64,000 nt of DNA from Lactifluus volemus (GCA_022376515.1 WTXI01000146.1:1-64000); one strand, 5' to 3'. Shown: positions 21,446 to 33,468, numbered from the stretch's first letter. Notes: generated from the sequence alone by a model not told the origin. Numbers and translations: made by a program.

Positions 21446-21995
21446 CAGCGGACATGAGGTTCCAGCCAGAAGTCATGTCGCTGGAGACCCCCACGCGCTG
21501 CGATCCGAATCCCCTCACGATCCCTGGAAGGTCTTCAGCTGGGCCCAACCTTCTACAGGTGACGGTGCTCATCAACTCCAGGGGATACGTGCAGCAGATG
21601 GGGACGGCCTACGTCCACTCGTCATCGCGTCTTCGTCGCATGGGGGGCCGTCTGGTGGTGATTCCGGAGTCAGCCCTCTGAGAATCACTGGCAAGCGCAA
21701 GAGGAAGGGGAAGAAGTCACATTATTGCGGCAAGTGCAACAAGGACGGGGTGGACCACAAGTACGAGAACTGTCCTTTGTGGAGGGAGTGCCTCTATTGC
21801 CAGAAGAGAGGGCACTACTCCCATGACTGTCACCACCCCCATACGCGTTGCACTGTCTATAGGTGCCGGGTCTTCCCGACCACCAGTACTATGGGAGGAA
21901 CTGTCCTGTCAAGGCCACGGAGTTGCGGCCCGTCACTCATCTTTGGGATGAGTATGACGCAGATGACGTCGATGCAGGTGAGGCGCTTTGGATGA
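21141..21995 (+). CDS. Extra zinc-knuckle ORF overlapping the pol 3' end
   Basis: A 284-aa ORF starts with ATG inside the last 300 nt of pol in another frame (MPYNLRSSTPTRR). Residues 1-190 are Arg/Ser/Pro-rich and disordered. Residues about 200-260 hold a basic patch (GKRKRKGKKSHYC) and Cys/His clusters: CGKCNKDGVDH, CPLWREC, and a retroviral-type knuckle CLYCQKRGHYSHDC, then CTVYRC. After 21995 homology to element 1 continues in another frame to 22054 (ending ...VTEAHGGTCA), so the C-terminus here may be shifted. No known function; gag-like RNA binding or an accessory role are possible. Confidence 0.6.
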   Translation: MPYNLRSSTPTRRMTTSNSSTRRSTPSRSVRGESGPSQRRPLPRTPQQNQPRSAPPPYRRTTRSPRQEPRRSPRTIRGPHLLSRPDAASPTLAYPGSPGNASSGHEVPARSHVAGDPHALRSESPHDPWKVFSWAQPSTGDGAHQLQGIRAADGDGLRPLVIASSSHGGPSGGDSGVSPLRITGKRKRKGKKSHYCGKCNKDGVDHKYENCPLWRECLYCQKRGHYSHDCHHPHTRCTVYRCRVFPTTSTMGGTVLSRPRSCGPSLIFGMSMTQMTSMQVRRFG

Positions 21996-22050
21996 CATTG
22001 ACTGGGAGTCCATGGACAGGGGTGACTGAGGCGCATGGTGGTACATGCGC

Positions 22051-22063
22051 CTAGGAGAGAGGG
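22051..22063 (+). other. Polypurine tract of element 2
   Basis: The purine-rich run GGAGAGAGGG (inside CTAGGAGAGAGGGTAC) lies just before the 3' LTR and is identical in element 1. This is the usual site of plus-strand priming. Confidence 0.7.
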
Positions 22064-22066
22064 TAC

Positions 22067-22996
22067 TGTTACGGTTATGCGGGCCGTCCGGCCATTCCTT
22101 ATTATTTTCCGTCTATTTTCGACTTGTGTTGTGACCTAGGATCCCTTTCCTTGGCCAGCCCCTTCTGTTCGCTTCTAGGGGCTGTGGTCGCCGTTTTGGA
22201 CGTGTATTTGACTCAGGGATCATGACTCAAATCTTGAGTCAGCGTTCTTGACTCAGATCTTGAGTCAGACGCACTGAGTCAGTTCTTGAGTCATCAGAAC
22301 TGACTCAGGTCCTTAGTCAATAGTCTTGACTTCGCTACTGTACTGTGACCTTTGTAGGATAGTTGGCTGGCCCTCTGTACGCATAAATAGGGCCCTGTAG
22401 ACGAGCTAAAGCCCCAGCTTCAGCTTCGTCTAGAATCGCAGTTCATTGTCTCCTGCTCACACTCGCATCGCATCTTCTCCCTCGTCTTGTGAATCCCCTC
22501 TTCGTACCTTGATCTAGGTACTTCGCGCCACGATCAGACATCTGTGAACTTGTTCCATTTCCGTGTAACAAGTCCCCAGACGCCTGAACCCTAATACGAA
22601 CGCGCTGTGAGAAGTAGTCCCCACTTCTCACCCCGCGTCCGCCCTCGAACCTTAGTTCAACCTCTCACGAGTGTCCTTGGAAGGCGAGCATCTCTTGCAT
22701 TCCAAATACACTCGCGCCCGTGTTGCGGTTGAACCTACACATCGTCATTAACCCATCTGCCACCGTCTATCCTCTTTGGGAACGGTAACTCCGACCATCG
22801 CGTGCGCCGGCCCGCTAGTCCGTCTCGCGCGATACAGACACCCAGAGTTCGCACAGTCAAGTCTACTCCACACAGGACCTTGCCTGCGCGTGCTAGAATC
22901 GACTATTTGGTGTTGCTAGTCTTGTCCGACTCACCACAGCAAATAGCCAACCAGAACGACGCTCACTTCGAGCCACGGTCCCTGCGAACCGTGACA
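22067..22996 (+). repeat. 3' LTR of gypsy element 2
   Basis: This is 930 bp, TGTTACGG...CCGTGACA, followed by the target duplication CTAAT (22997-23001). It carries the same TGA[C/G]TCA cluster (22208-22310) and TATA-like box (near 22384) as the 5' copy. Confidence 0.93.
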
Positions 22997-23129
22997 CTAA
23001 TCACACTTTAAGCACATTAAGCAAATATGACGTTTTCCTGATGCAGTGTTCAGCCGTTCCGAACGCCTGTCCGCGGTACTCTCATAGGGCTGGTCAGAAG
23101 CAAGCTCTCCGGCCATCGTGTGTACAGGG

Positions 23130-24365
23130 GGTCAACTAAAAGCCGCTCTTATAGCACTGGAGGGGGCCTCAGGCGCTTTTGGGGCAGCCTTTGGCTTCTT
23201 CTTTTTCGGGGGTGCTTTTGGCTTCGATGTCTTCGCAGCTTGCAGAGCCGTAGTGGCTGAGGGAGTGAGGGGGGCAGAGGGTGCGGTAGTGGTGTTGGGG
23301 GCCGGCTTGTTTGGTTTAGGGGGGGGTCAGCTTTACCTTTGCCCTTCCCCTCCCCACCCTTCCCGCTTGCCTCTTTGGATAAAGGGCATCGGTGTCTCTT
23401 TGCGGCTTTGCGAGAGGCGAACTTGCGCCCACACTGCTGGCATTGCTGTTGTGGTCTGCCTTCGACTGCTTCTTCTGCGGTCTTCCGGTGTTCTCACCTC
23501 GATGCGCGATTCCTTTTCCGTGCAAGACGCTTCTTCTCCTTCTGGGCACGGGTTTGATGCCGTTGACCTTTAGTGAGATCGAAGAAGGCCGTCGGGCCTT
23601 CACCGTTGAGAAGCTCTAAGATAAACCCAAACATCACCTGTTTCACCTTTTTGATGGGGCGAGGTACCAGTGCAACAGCGCACTTTACCAGGTGAGCATG
23701 GAACTGGGGAGTAAACTCGACCCAGGAAATTTTTCCGTCCTCGGCCTTTTGAGCCGAGAGGGCGTTCGCCTTGAGGTGGTCCACGGAAAGGAACCAACGA
23801 CAACAGAAGATATTGTAGATGTCGAAAATGGAGAGTTCTGCATCTACAGCAAGTGCCTTCTTCTTGGCAAGCCGCTTGCCCAGGGGGAAGTAGCGAGTTG
23901 AGGGAAGGGGCTCGGCCCCGCCATCCAAAGTATCCATGGCGGGCATTGAAGTGGGCTGAGAAATGGGGGTCCCAGTAAAAACCCGGGGAGGGTAAAATTC
24001 GTGAGAATTAGAAGGGCCAGACTCGTCCTGCTGACTGGTAGGGGCCAGGGGAGGGGCCTCTGAGAGAGAGGGAGGGGGAACACTGGCCACCGCCAACAAC
24101 CGAGCCAACCGGGTTGTTGCTTCCGAGGGGGTTGCAGTAGCCGGGGCGGGGAGGGGGGGGGCAGGGAGGGAGGGAAAGTTGCTGACATGGCCGCTAGTAG
24201 GGCCGCCTTGAGGGCAGCCTCTCCTGCAGCTTTGTCCCCGTAGGGCACATTCTTCAGGACCGCATGGGCGGTCTCCAGGGCTTCCCTGGCACCTGGAACG
24301 CCAGACTCGGCATCTGTGTGAGCTTGGAGATAGTCATCTTTGCAGAGGACGGGGGGGTAAGGCAT
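23130..24365 (-). CDS. Hypothetical protein, frame broken at a homopolymer
   Basis: A minus-strand gene of unknown family. It opens with ATG near 24365 (MPYPPVLCKDDYLQAHTDAES, Ala-rich helix to about residue 60), then Pro-rich sequence. The frame changes around the G-run at 24150-24158 and continues from 24108 to a stop at 23494 with a compact domain (DIYNIFCCRWFLSVDHLKAN, PQFHAHLVKCAVALVPRPIKK, MFGFILELLNGEGPTAFFDL) and a Lys/Arg-rich end. A basic, Ala/Pro/Lys-rich stretch (KTSKPKAPPKKKKPKAAPKA) continues in another frame to about 23130. Composition suggests a nucleic-acid-binding protein, perhaps transposon-derived. I do not recognise it. Confidence 0.4.
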
Positions 24366-24401
24366 CGTGGGAAAAACAATGATGATGAAGGTAAGAGGCA
24401 A

Positions 24402-25547
24402 GAAGGACCTGGCATATGGCCTAGTGTCACAGTCTGTAGTCGTTCTTGTTTATAACATACGACTACAGCATTTTTTCAAGCATTTTTTTGCTCAGAGCCG
24501 GCATTCTCAAAATGGCGTCGATTCTACTACTTGGTACGAGCTTTGCGAAGAGTTGGGATTGTGGCGTCACTCCTTCGCATAATATAATGAGTTTCGCGCA
24601 TCTCCTCGGCGCTTCCAAACAAACAAATCATGTTCTTGCTGATATTCCTTGGTCATGTATATACCTGTGGGAATATAATGAAATTGATTCATACTCATAA
24701 AGCCAAGGCACGCGTCAAAGATGAGCAAGTAAGTAAGCAAACGAACATAGCAGACACGAAGACATCTGGCATGAAGGTAAGTAGGGGCTATCTGAAGCGA
24801 GAAAAACACATAGGAAGGAACACAAGGCTCATACAAAGGAAATCTGAACGCGCGGCCAAGAAGTAAGAGGATATGAACTTAACAAAAGTTGGAGTCACGT
24901 GCACCCTCAGAAAGCTTTCGCAACTGAGGTAGACGTTATGTGTGATGTGTGTGGAGACGCTCGCGCTCTCCTCGAAAGAGAGTAAGTCCAACAACAAAAA
25001 ATCTGGGCGCGGCGCAAGGAATTGCACGCAGCAGAACCACAACAAGAAATGTGAGGGCAAACGCATTACATACTAAGCAAACTAAAGGAAACGCGAGGCG
25101 ATATAAGGCAGAAACAGAAAACAGAGACATACGAGGCATGTCAGAGACATAAAGAAGATAAGAAGAAAGATAGTGCGCACGACGCTGCGGTAAACAGGTC
25201 TATGGGCGGACGGGTAGGACGGTCATGGCTGAGATGACGCCGTGGCGCATGTGATGGCGGCGATAAGGATGAGGCGGCGAAAGTGGAGGAAGGGGAATCG
25301 AACGAGTCACAGAGGCGAGGCAAGACGAGGGTGTGAGTAGGTGAAAAGCATCATACTGTACTGAGCAGGCCAGCCACGCAACTTACCAATCATGTTAGCA
25401 CAAGACATCATAGTTACCATGACAAATATTCCATACGGAAACTGAAAACAAAATCAAGAACCTATGATATCGATCAGCAAGCCATGACTACGAATTAATT
25501 CAAACATACGGTCATTGGGCTATATAGTCTCTGAGTCGTCACTTCAA
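24402..25547. other. Intergenic, no gene seen
   Basis: Only short overlapping frames without recognisable motifs. It separates the transposon block from the DUF6535 array. Confidence 0.5.
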
Positions 25548-27943
25548 CTATTTTAGGCCGAGCTGATGACCGAAGGGGCCCTTCGTATCGTCATGCGTAG
25601 CGGTGCTTCTAATGGCCGTGGCATCATTGGAATTAGACAATGATGTTGGGTGCATAGCTGTGCACGAAAGGGTAGCAGGAAATAATGAAGATGAAGATGC
25701 CGATCGGTGGGAAGGGGAATCGAATTCGTTCACCGAGGCATCTGCAGGTGAATGAAGATCCCCATTAAGTGCACCTTGGGGAACTGACTGGAGGGCAGTC
25801 GACGATGGGGAGTCAGGCGCGGAAGGGGTAAAGATTGCTTCATGGTGTTGCGAAGCTGCGGTAATGGGAACTGGACAGCGTTCAGGAGAGATAAGCCTAA
25901 GAGGGGTGGTGGACCGAAGGGGATCAGGGGCGTTACTAAGTGAGGGCGGATTTGGTTGTGAGCTGGTAAGATGCGGCGGAATGAGAGCATCAGCGGCCTC
26001 TCTGGAGCGATGGTCCGGGTTTCTGCACGAAGGATATGTCCATGCCCTGAATTTTTGGAAGGAGGCCGTCGGGGCGTCATCAGTGCCTTCATGCAAACTG
26101 ATGTACAGTTTGCGAAGTAGGAAAAGAATACAGTGTGGAACACCTCCATCCCCATTCTTCTGTGCATGTGGAAGGATTTCATTCCACAGATCACAAAATT
26201 CGTGCTGCAATTCGGTAAGAGTACCTCGTATGTCGAATTCGGAAGGCGGCTGTAGAATGCAGTAAGCCGCATTGCCAGCCATATCTCGATTGATGATGCC
26301 GGAAGAGGACTTCAAGATTTGACGGGCCATGTAGATCCAGTTGGCAAGTAACACGCTATCATTGCCGTGTGCGAGGTACCTTCGAATGTCATCTTCCGAT
26401 TTGCCCAATTGGTCCGCAGCGAGTGCAATCCAACGTTCATTGCTTCCCTGCACGTTCGCTATGATATCAGCAACGATGGTTTGTGCACATAAGCCAATCT
26501 CCTGATCACTTCTTGTGCCTCGGTTTCTCAGAAATTGTCCAACCTCAACGGTTCGGGACAACGTCTGGCCCTTGGTTTTGATAAAAAGGTCCTCCAGATT
26601 TATCGCGCGGGTTGCTTCGGCAATCTTCACGCACATTACGAATTGCTCCATTTTGACCGACTCGGAGTTTGCATTAGATGAAATGGCACGATTCAAGAAC
26701 GCCACAAATGCCGAAGAAAACTTTCCGGAGCCCAATTTCGCGAAGCTACGTTGAGGATCCGCCATTTGGTTTGAGCTACAAAAACCAATGACATCGTTAA
26801 AAAACCGATCCAGTTCATCAGCCGAGGCTAAGGCATGGGCGTCAAATGTCCGCTTCAGGATTAGGCCATCGATGTCCGATGGTGTCTCCCGAACAACCTC
26901 TTCTGCCATCTTCTCCATACCTTGGGAACACCTGCGTAAACATTGTAAACATGTGATAGCCAGGTCACGAAAGCGCTTCGACTTCGAGGTTACAAAAAAG
27001 AGGGGGAGAACTGAGAAGACTGGACATAATACAACAGCAGAAACACGAAGGGCCATTGATGAAAGTGGCGCATAGTATGGGCTATCCGGCCTGAGAATTT
27101 GCATAAATGTGATGAGTATGTATGACGCCGCGGAAATTGCGATCCACCATACTATGGCAGCGAATATGGTGTGGTTAACATTGAAAAGATATATGAGGAG
27201 GCCGGTAAAGAACAGGAAGAGGGAAAAGTGGATCATGGTGGGTATCGATTCAAATACCTGCGGAAAACCCAACGTTTCGACCCCATGGGTAAGATATGCA
27301 CGAATCCGTGCACCATCGTGTGATCTGTACCGTGACTTCTGAGTGATCCTAAAGTAACGACGGGTCCATTGTTGTGACATTATGGCCAGCAGAGCAGAGG
27401 TCAGACTGACAGTCAGGCTCAAGAACCAGAGTGAGTTCACCCAGATCATATAAGCCGGGGGAGAGAAGAGTGGTGGTTTAACTGGAGTGAGAGGAGTGGA
27501 GGGTCGTGCTAGGTTGGCGGTGGCAACTTGAAGCTGATACATACTCTCGAGATAAAATGTAGAAGTATCCTGAGAGTTTGGCTTGAGGTAGACGAGCGTA
27601 TCTTTGACAAATACAGCAACAACTGCGGAAAATAAACCAGCCTGTAGTTTCTGACGTTATATGTGATGTGATGCGGAAGCTACACTGGACCCACGAAGAT
27701 AAGAATACTGTCGGCATCCTTGTGCCAAAGTTCGATCATCTTATTGTCTTCTTCCCTCGCCATATCGGCATACAACTTGAAAAGAGGAGATGAGCTATCA
27801 GTGAATTCATGCTGATCCAAATCCCTTATCGGATTGAAGGGGCCATCTGTGATTGTGTTAACAATCTCGTGCGGTCAAAGCTGAGAGACAGATAACATAC
27901 CTGTAGGGCTTGACCCCTGAGGTATGTCAAGGAGGTGTGCCAT
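25548..27943 (-). pseudogene. DUF6535 membrane protein gene, copy 1 (2-nt frame break)
   Basis: Exon model: 27943-27901 (MAHLLDIPQGSSPT), 27846-27695 and 27643-25548, with introns GTATGT...CACAG and GTGGGT...TACAG, phases 1 and 0. Exon 2 ends LWHKDADSILIF and exon 3 starts AGLFSAVVAVFV, as in the paralogues. However, exon 3 has two extra bases (TA repeated near 27600), so its first 30 codons are out of frame with the 664-aa remainder. The remainder has the family's membrane segments (WFLSLTVSLTSALLAIM; IHFSLFLFFTGLLIYLF) separated by QQWTRRYF, then a helical soluble part and a Ser/Pro-rich tail. Function of DUF6535 is unknown. Confidence 0.8.
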
Positions 27944-29530
27944 AAACCTTAGGGAGATGTGGGGGTTGAGCGGAAGGCTAGACCAACTCCACACTATTTG
28001 CTCGATGACCGTGGAAAAAAAAAGGAGGGGGGGGTTGATAAAGATGGAGGCTGTACAGTACTAGTTGTGGCGTCCACACTTACGAGACAAAGAATTTGGC
28101 TTTATCTGGTTACTAGATCCAACAGATTGACCAAACCGTGTGTGCATCACGTGCACACAACATTTGTTGACACAAAAACCTCCCAATGACAACGTCTGCA
28201 CGACAACGTCCGCATTTCTAGTCACTTGAACAGATCTAATTCTTTGTAAAGTGCCCACGAGAGTTCTCGCTGGGAGCAGAAGTCATTACGTTTCCGGACC
28301 ATAACAAGGCACAGATTGCCCCCGCTGGATCGGACATGTATCTGTAACCGGATAAATGGATATCCATACGGTATTCCGCGATACTTAGTAGTACTGTACT
28401 AGGGCACTGGCAACCCAACCCCCAGGTTCTATGAAATCACGTTGGGGGTTGATGCCACTACACCCTCAAGTACACTCAACTATGCGCCGTGTCTCCAACC
28501 ATCCCTCCTCCGATTCTATAAACTTGAATACGGGCACTGCGAGAGCCTTCAACAAAAGAACATGGGAATACCGTGACTGTGAAGATTGCACGCTGGCTTG
28601 AAAAAGCCCTTAGCACACCAGGTTCGCATTACTGTGGCGCTGTCTCGGATCACAACCTCATTGATCACATGCAGGAAGCTGGCACCAGGAAAACGTCTGT
28701 CCCCGAAACCATGTCATTTACCAGTATGTTATTGTAGTTACACCCCATTGAGAAATGATGATATCAGAGCATCATGTGTCTTCGGTGGTCTCGAGTAATG
28801 TCTCATATCCACCTACCTACTAACTTAACTATGACAAAGTCGCAGGGACGGGATTAGAAAGGCCGCGTAGGAAAGACAGTGGAGGTAAGAAAAGTGTGGC
28901 AAAAACGGAGTGAGTTGTGTCTCCTCAGGGGGCGAGTGACTATTTAAAAACCCTGTCCGGGTCGGGTTAACCGGGGTCCCAAATCCGTTGGGTAGCATGC
29001 ATGCGCGGGTGGTTTTGAGGAAGCGGGCCATGGCTCCGCCACCTTGGGTGGTGCGAAAAGGGCGGGCAGAGACAGGTCGAGGGGGGAGGTCGATAGGACG
29101 GTCGCTTGGCGAAGAGCGGGCTAGGCGGGGGCAGGCGGAGGCCGGGTCGGGGCGGAATCTTGCGGCGTATGAACCTATGAAGGCGTGTCGTATGAGGGTC
29201 CTGTCGCAGCCCGAAGTGGAATGAGATGGATCATGGATGTCATTGGTCGGCCGCACAGAAGCACGCGGGTCAGTGGCACGTGCGGCGTGTGGCGGTGTCC
29301 CAACTCTGCCGTTCCCATGTTTTCGATTCATAAAAATTACGCTTACAAGTAAACTCCGCGGCCATGTTCCTACATCTGAGTTCCCACAATCAGGGGGTAT
29401 ATGGGTTCTACCCGTATGTCGTCACTTGCTTTCCTTCCTTCTTCTCTTCTTCTGACACTTTTTCACAACCCAGCGGCAGCTCTAGCCATCGGTCATGATA
29501 ATGCTCGCGGCGGCTAGCCCCACGCCGCGT
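27944..29530. other. Intergenic, no supported gene
   Basis: No recognisable product on either strand. A GC-rich segment at 28960-29230 keeps several frames open, but the implied proteins are compositionally biased. It contains the presumed promoter of DUF6535 copy 1. Confidence 0.45.
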
Positions 29531-29539
29531 TTTATATTC

Positions 29540-32414
29540 AGACTATTTACTGCTTCCTGCATCCTATATGCAGCCATGCCTCACCTCATCGACCTGATTT
29601 GGTTTCGTCTCTTTTCCGTCGTCCTCATGACTCTTGTGGTTCATTATGGTATGTGAATTGCATTTTTGTGTCGCTTCTCATTGCTTAGGGCGCTGTTTTG
29701 ATAGGTTTCCTCGTCTTATTTTTCGCTTTGGTCAAATCCCCGGTTACACGTACGGCAGTTAGGTCGGGCAATGTGGCTCAGGCGCAGGTACTTCCTTGCG
29801 CCGCCCTCACATATGCCAAGTTGCTTATCCTATTGCCGCATGCAGTCAGCATCCGAAGAACAGGATATTAACATTGACCATCCCCCGACTGTATTCCTTA
29901 GACGTCTGTTCCGTCTCCCTCTCATGCTTACGAAAGGCTGTGCCCTTCAGTTCATTGTGGTGTGTCCTAGTTCTCATTCCTTAAGACGATGCTCTGACCC
30001 AAAACTTAGTTGTTCTGCATTCGCTTACTCATCCTCGGCGGGCTTGTGGACTTCCTGGTCCCTTTCCTCCTTGCGCGACTCGGATCAATTTTCGAAGAGG
30101 GTATCTATCTTTTGTGTCTTCTCGGCTATGTCGGTCTGCGCTTCCGGATCAATGGTTACTGGCTCTCTGCGCTTCGCGATGTAGGTTGAACTTCATTTTT
30201 ACTTCCCCTCAATCACGCCTTCTGACCTGGCACTAGAACATCCGTGCAATTCACACAGACTATTGGTTTGACAATGAGACGATCAGGCATCTTAATTGCA
30301 AAGAACACAAGAGCGAACGCCATCGTGCCTCTGTTAGAAAGTACCAAAAGCTCAGGTATCGCGTCATTAGTGAGTGAAATCAGACGAAACTTAATATGGT
30401 CATACTGAGCCCGATCCGCTGTGTTACAGTGGGGTTGAACTCATTCAATTTGGTCCAAAACCTTGTCATCGTAAGCTTCCGCGAATGACCCGCCCCATTC
30501 GGTAGTTGGATAACAGCCTTGTTTTAGACCGTCGGATTACTGATTGTTTCTATGACTGGAGCGCAAGGAGTCCGAGCCGCGAATGGCCAGCTGGAACCCC
30601 GTAACTTGGCGTCCTTTGCAGTGAGGCACCTTGTTCGAGACAACTCGACAACCCTTGACATCTGTGTAGCTCTATAGCCAACTTGATTTACTTGGTGATA
30701 TCTTTAGGCCTGTCACCCGGTCGTTACTGGACACAAGAAAGGTACCCATACTCCTCAATGAATCAACCGACGTGATTGATAAGCCTGGGGCACTGGACAT
30801 TGTCGTTTCTGATGGCGAGATAGAAACCAGTAGGGTTGCTGTTCCTGACTTCCGTTGATCTACTCAATACCGTTGCAGAAAATGTTAGGCATACGTACAA
30901 TGGTCGCCGACCTGTCCTATGTGGTGGATCGTTCCATGTCCTGAAGAGAATATCCATAACCCCCGTCAGGGAATCTGGTGCAGAGAAGTTGATGGTCCTC
31001 CACCCCTTTTATCGATTCGATCACTCGAAGGAGGGTGACAGCCACATCCTAGTTGATGGACAGAATATTCACGGTATAACACAAGCAAATTTGTGTAACG
31101 CTATTGGTGTGGTCGTGCAGGATGACGTCCTTTTCAGCGCAAGTGATGGCCATAACTTCGGGTGCGCATCTCGTATACCATGTCTAACACTGCAGTTTTT
31201 ATAGCCAGGACTGATAGTGAGTCCTATAGCCATGACAAGTATGAGTCGACGCAGGACGAATTAGGCGACACGACTGAAACAACTCAACTTCATAAACATA
31301 ACATGTCATTCCCTGAGACCAAGGTTGGCGAACGCGGTATTCAAGTCAGTGGAGGAGAGAAGCGGCGAGTAGCTATTCCACGTACCTTGCACAGGGATCC
31401 CCCGATATTGCCGCTTGATGAGCCCACCAGGTTTGTTGTATATTCCAGAAGTGGTGAATCGGTTTCTAATTCTAATCGACATTTCACCACCAGTGCCCTA
31501 AACACTCGTGATATCAAGATACCTCTGAAGAATCCTATTCGCGGCCATACCTCTATTGCTCATATGCCTTCAGTGAGTCTATTCCTGCATCGGGAGGATA
31601 GCATCTGAAATATCTCCCTCACATAGGCCATCGCCAACGTGGACGCGTGGGTTTCTCTCTCCCCGTCATCCTTGACATTTGCTCATAGAAAAACAGGATT
31701 CTTGGTCCCAAGTATGGCCATATTAGCCTGATTAGTGGGCTACTCGTGAACGGGAGGGTTGTGGAAGTAGTCTGCAGGTATCAAATTGGCGATACGACCC
31801 CTGGCCCTTTCGAAGGATCCGCGCTCCCACAGAACACCGGTGAATCGCTCGTAGCTGCCTCCGAAGTGGTTGTGGCGGAGACCGCCACACCCACTCAGGC
31901 CTCACCTATATCGGACAAAGGGACAGTGGCGGGAGTATCGTCTACTTCGGTACGAGCCACGGGCACCCCAAGTGATGGCGCTACTTGGGACCTAATCCCA
32001 GAGGCTGCGGCCAGCGACGCTTCTCGTTCCGATGAGGTCCATCCTGTCGCCTTCTCAACTACCGGCCCTTCACCTGTTCCCTTCCGAGGTAGATCATCCG
32101 ATGAGTCGGCATCGCAAAGGGCTCCATTGGCTGCCCGGACCTCAGATATCATGTTGCCGCCAGAGCAGCACGAAAGTTGTCCGGACCCGAGTTCATGGTC
32201 CGAGTTCCAGCAGCAGGCCCGGGGAACGTCAGGACCACCGCCGCGCTCTGGATTTCTGGGAATTTTTCGGCGTGATACGTCATCCGCCCCAGCGCAACCG
32301 CCAACTCACAGTAATGTAGTGTCCACATTGATGGGCGTGCTACGTAGCGTGCGAGTACGTTGGCGCAATGTGAAGGAAAAGGCGGAGGGGGTGTTTCAAG
32401 CAAATCCAAGATGA
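29540..32414 (+). pseudogene. ABC transporter (ABCB half-transporter, HMT1/ATM1-like) pseudogene
   Basis: The nucleotide-binding domain is recognisable in pieces. Near 30790: IDKPGALDIVVSDGEIE. Near 31000-31130: YRFDHSKEGDSHILVDGQ followed by GVVVQDDVLFS (Q-loop region). Near 31290-31430: [20 protein letters not shown] (signature), [20 protein letters not shown] (Walker B) and then decay. Walker A is ruined (RESGAEKLM instead of GxxGxGKS/T). Upstream, hydrophobic stretches at 29560-29640 and 29700-29860 with stops between may be remnants of the membrane domain. A 222-aa Ser/Pro/Ala-rich frame (31746-32414, starting NGRVVEV) may be its C-terminal extension. Multiple stops and frame changes make it dead. 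Confidence 0.65.
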
Positions 32415-33468
32415 CCATCTTATAACTGTAAGTTCTGACAAAGTCACGGCCTATGCACTTTTCGGTCGATTTCATTCCACTGTCCAAGGCACATCAGTCA
32501 TGTGTACTTGATCAGGTGGTAACTCAGTCCTGTTTCCCAGACTGAATTCGTACCCCATGACCCTAATATCCCACAGTTGTACCCACCAGGATTTGTATAT
32601 CATCATAGTATGTCGGTCTATGCATCATGAAATTCAATGTACTGCCACAAATAAATATCTAGCTCAAGCCTGAGGCCCGAGTTCTCAAGCGTGAGCGTGC
32701 GTAACTTAATAGCAGGCACAGCTGTGCGCGTGTATATGTTCGGGCACAACATGGATGACATGACTGAAAGAGATAGGAGGTATATATGTGACAAGAAAAA
32801 GCCAACAACAGGAAGGCTGTGGCATTTCCGTTGCCAATCCTCGATTCCTGTATCTTTTTGAAATCGTGGTTGGGTTGTGGGTCCTAGTCCCTATTGATTC
32901 AATTGAACTTGAAGGGTCTGTGTCTGCATTTGGGCTGTCGGTTTGTTCTTTGTTCACCTCTTTTTCTCATGTCATTTATTTGGGGGGGTGTCCATGTCAT
33001 GATAGTCTCTCGGTTTGGGAGGGCGGGGTTGATGGTGCCTGTCGGGTGAGATATGTCAAGACGGAGTGGAGCCTACTAGGGAATACGGTCTCTTGCGCAT
33101 ACACTCCGCTCCCCGCTAAAAAGGCTTTGTGGTTTATTTATCGCCGCAGTATTTTGGCTTAGGTTCTAGCTTGATAGTACAGCCGGGGAGCAATGGATGA
33201 GCCGAGTTTTAGTTCATTTGAGCGTAGACTTCACGTGACAGAGTTAAGTGGGACTTTTCCCATGATTGTACGTATCCGGCCGAGCCATTCGACCTTAGTT
33301 GTGAACGCGTTACCCCAATACAAACGCATACTGGGCCTTACTGATGGGTTTCTCTCTGTATTTAGCTGGGCAGGCTGCGCCTAAAAATGCAGGGTTCCCC
33401 GCTGTTGGCTACTTCGCCCCACAAAAGATCTCCCAAACATTTTTAGATCCATAGTACATCCAATTTCA
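32415..33468. other. Intergenic, upstream region of DUF6535 copy 2
   Basis: No recognisable product. Short frames at 32788-33162 lack motifs or family resemblance. Confidence 0.45.

Larger units (their letters stand above)
12972..23043. mobile_element. Non-autonomous TIR element, split by gypsy element 2
   Basis: The 26 bp at 12972-12997 (starting CATCAGGAAAACG) are repeated perfectly in inverted orientation at 23018-23043. Removing element 2 leaves about 1.6 kb. It has AT-rich subterminal regions full of GCTTAAT/TTAAGCAC repeats (13000-13280, 14330-14534, 22997-23043) around a CT-rich core (13290-14230). A related sequence, in inverted order, starts at 63438. No transposase is visible and no clear target duplication was found, so the superfamily is unassigned. 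Confidence 0.65.

Noticed and set aside
28825..29331. 168-aa Arg/Pro-rich minus-strand ORF
   Set aside because: GC-rich region with several open frames; no motif or conserved relative in the window.
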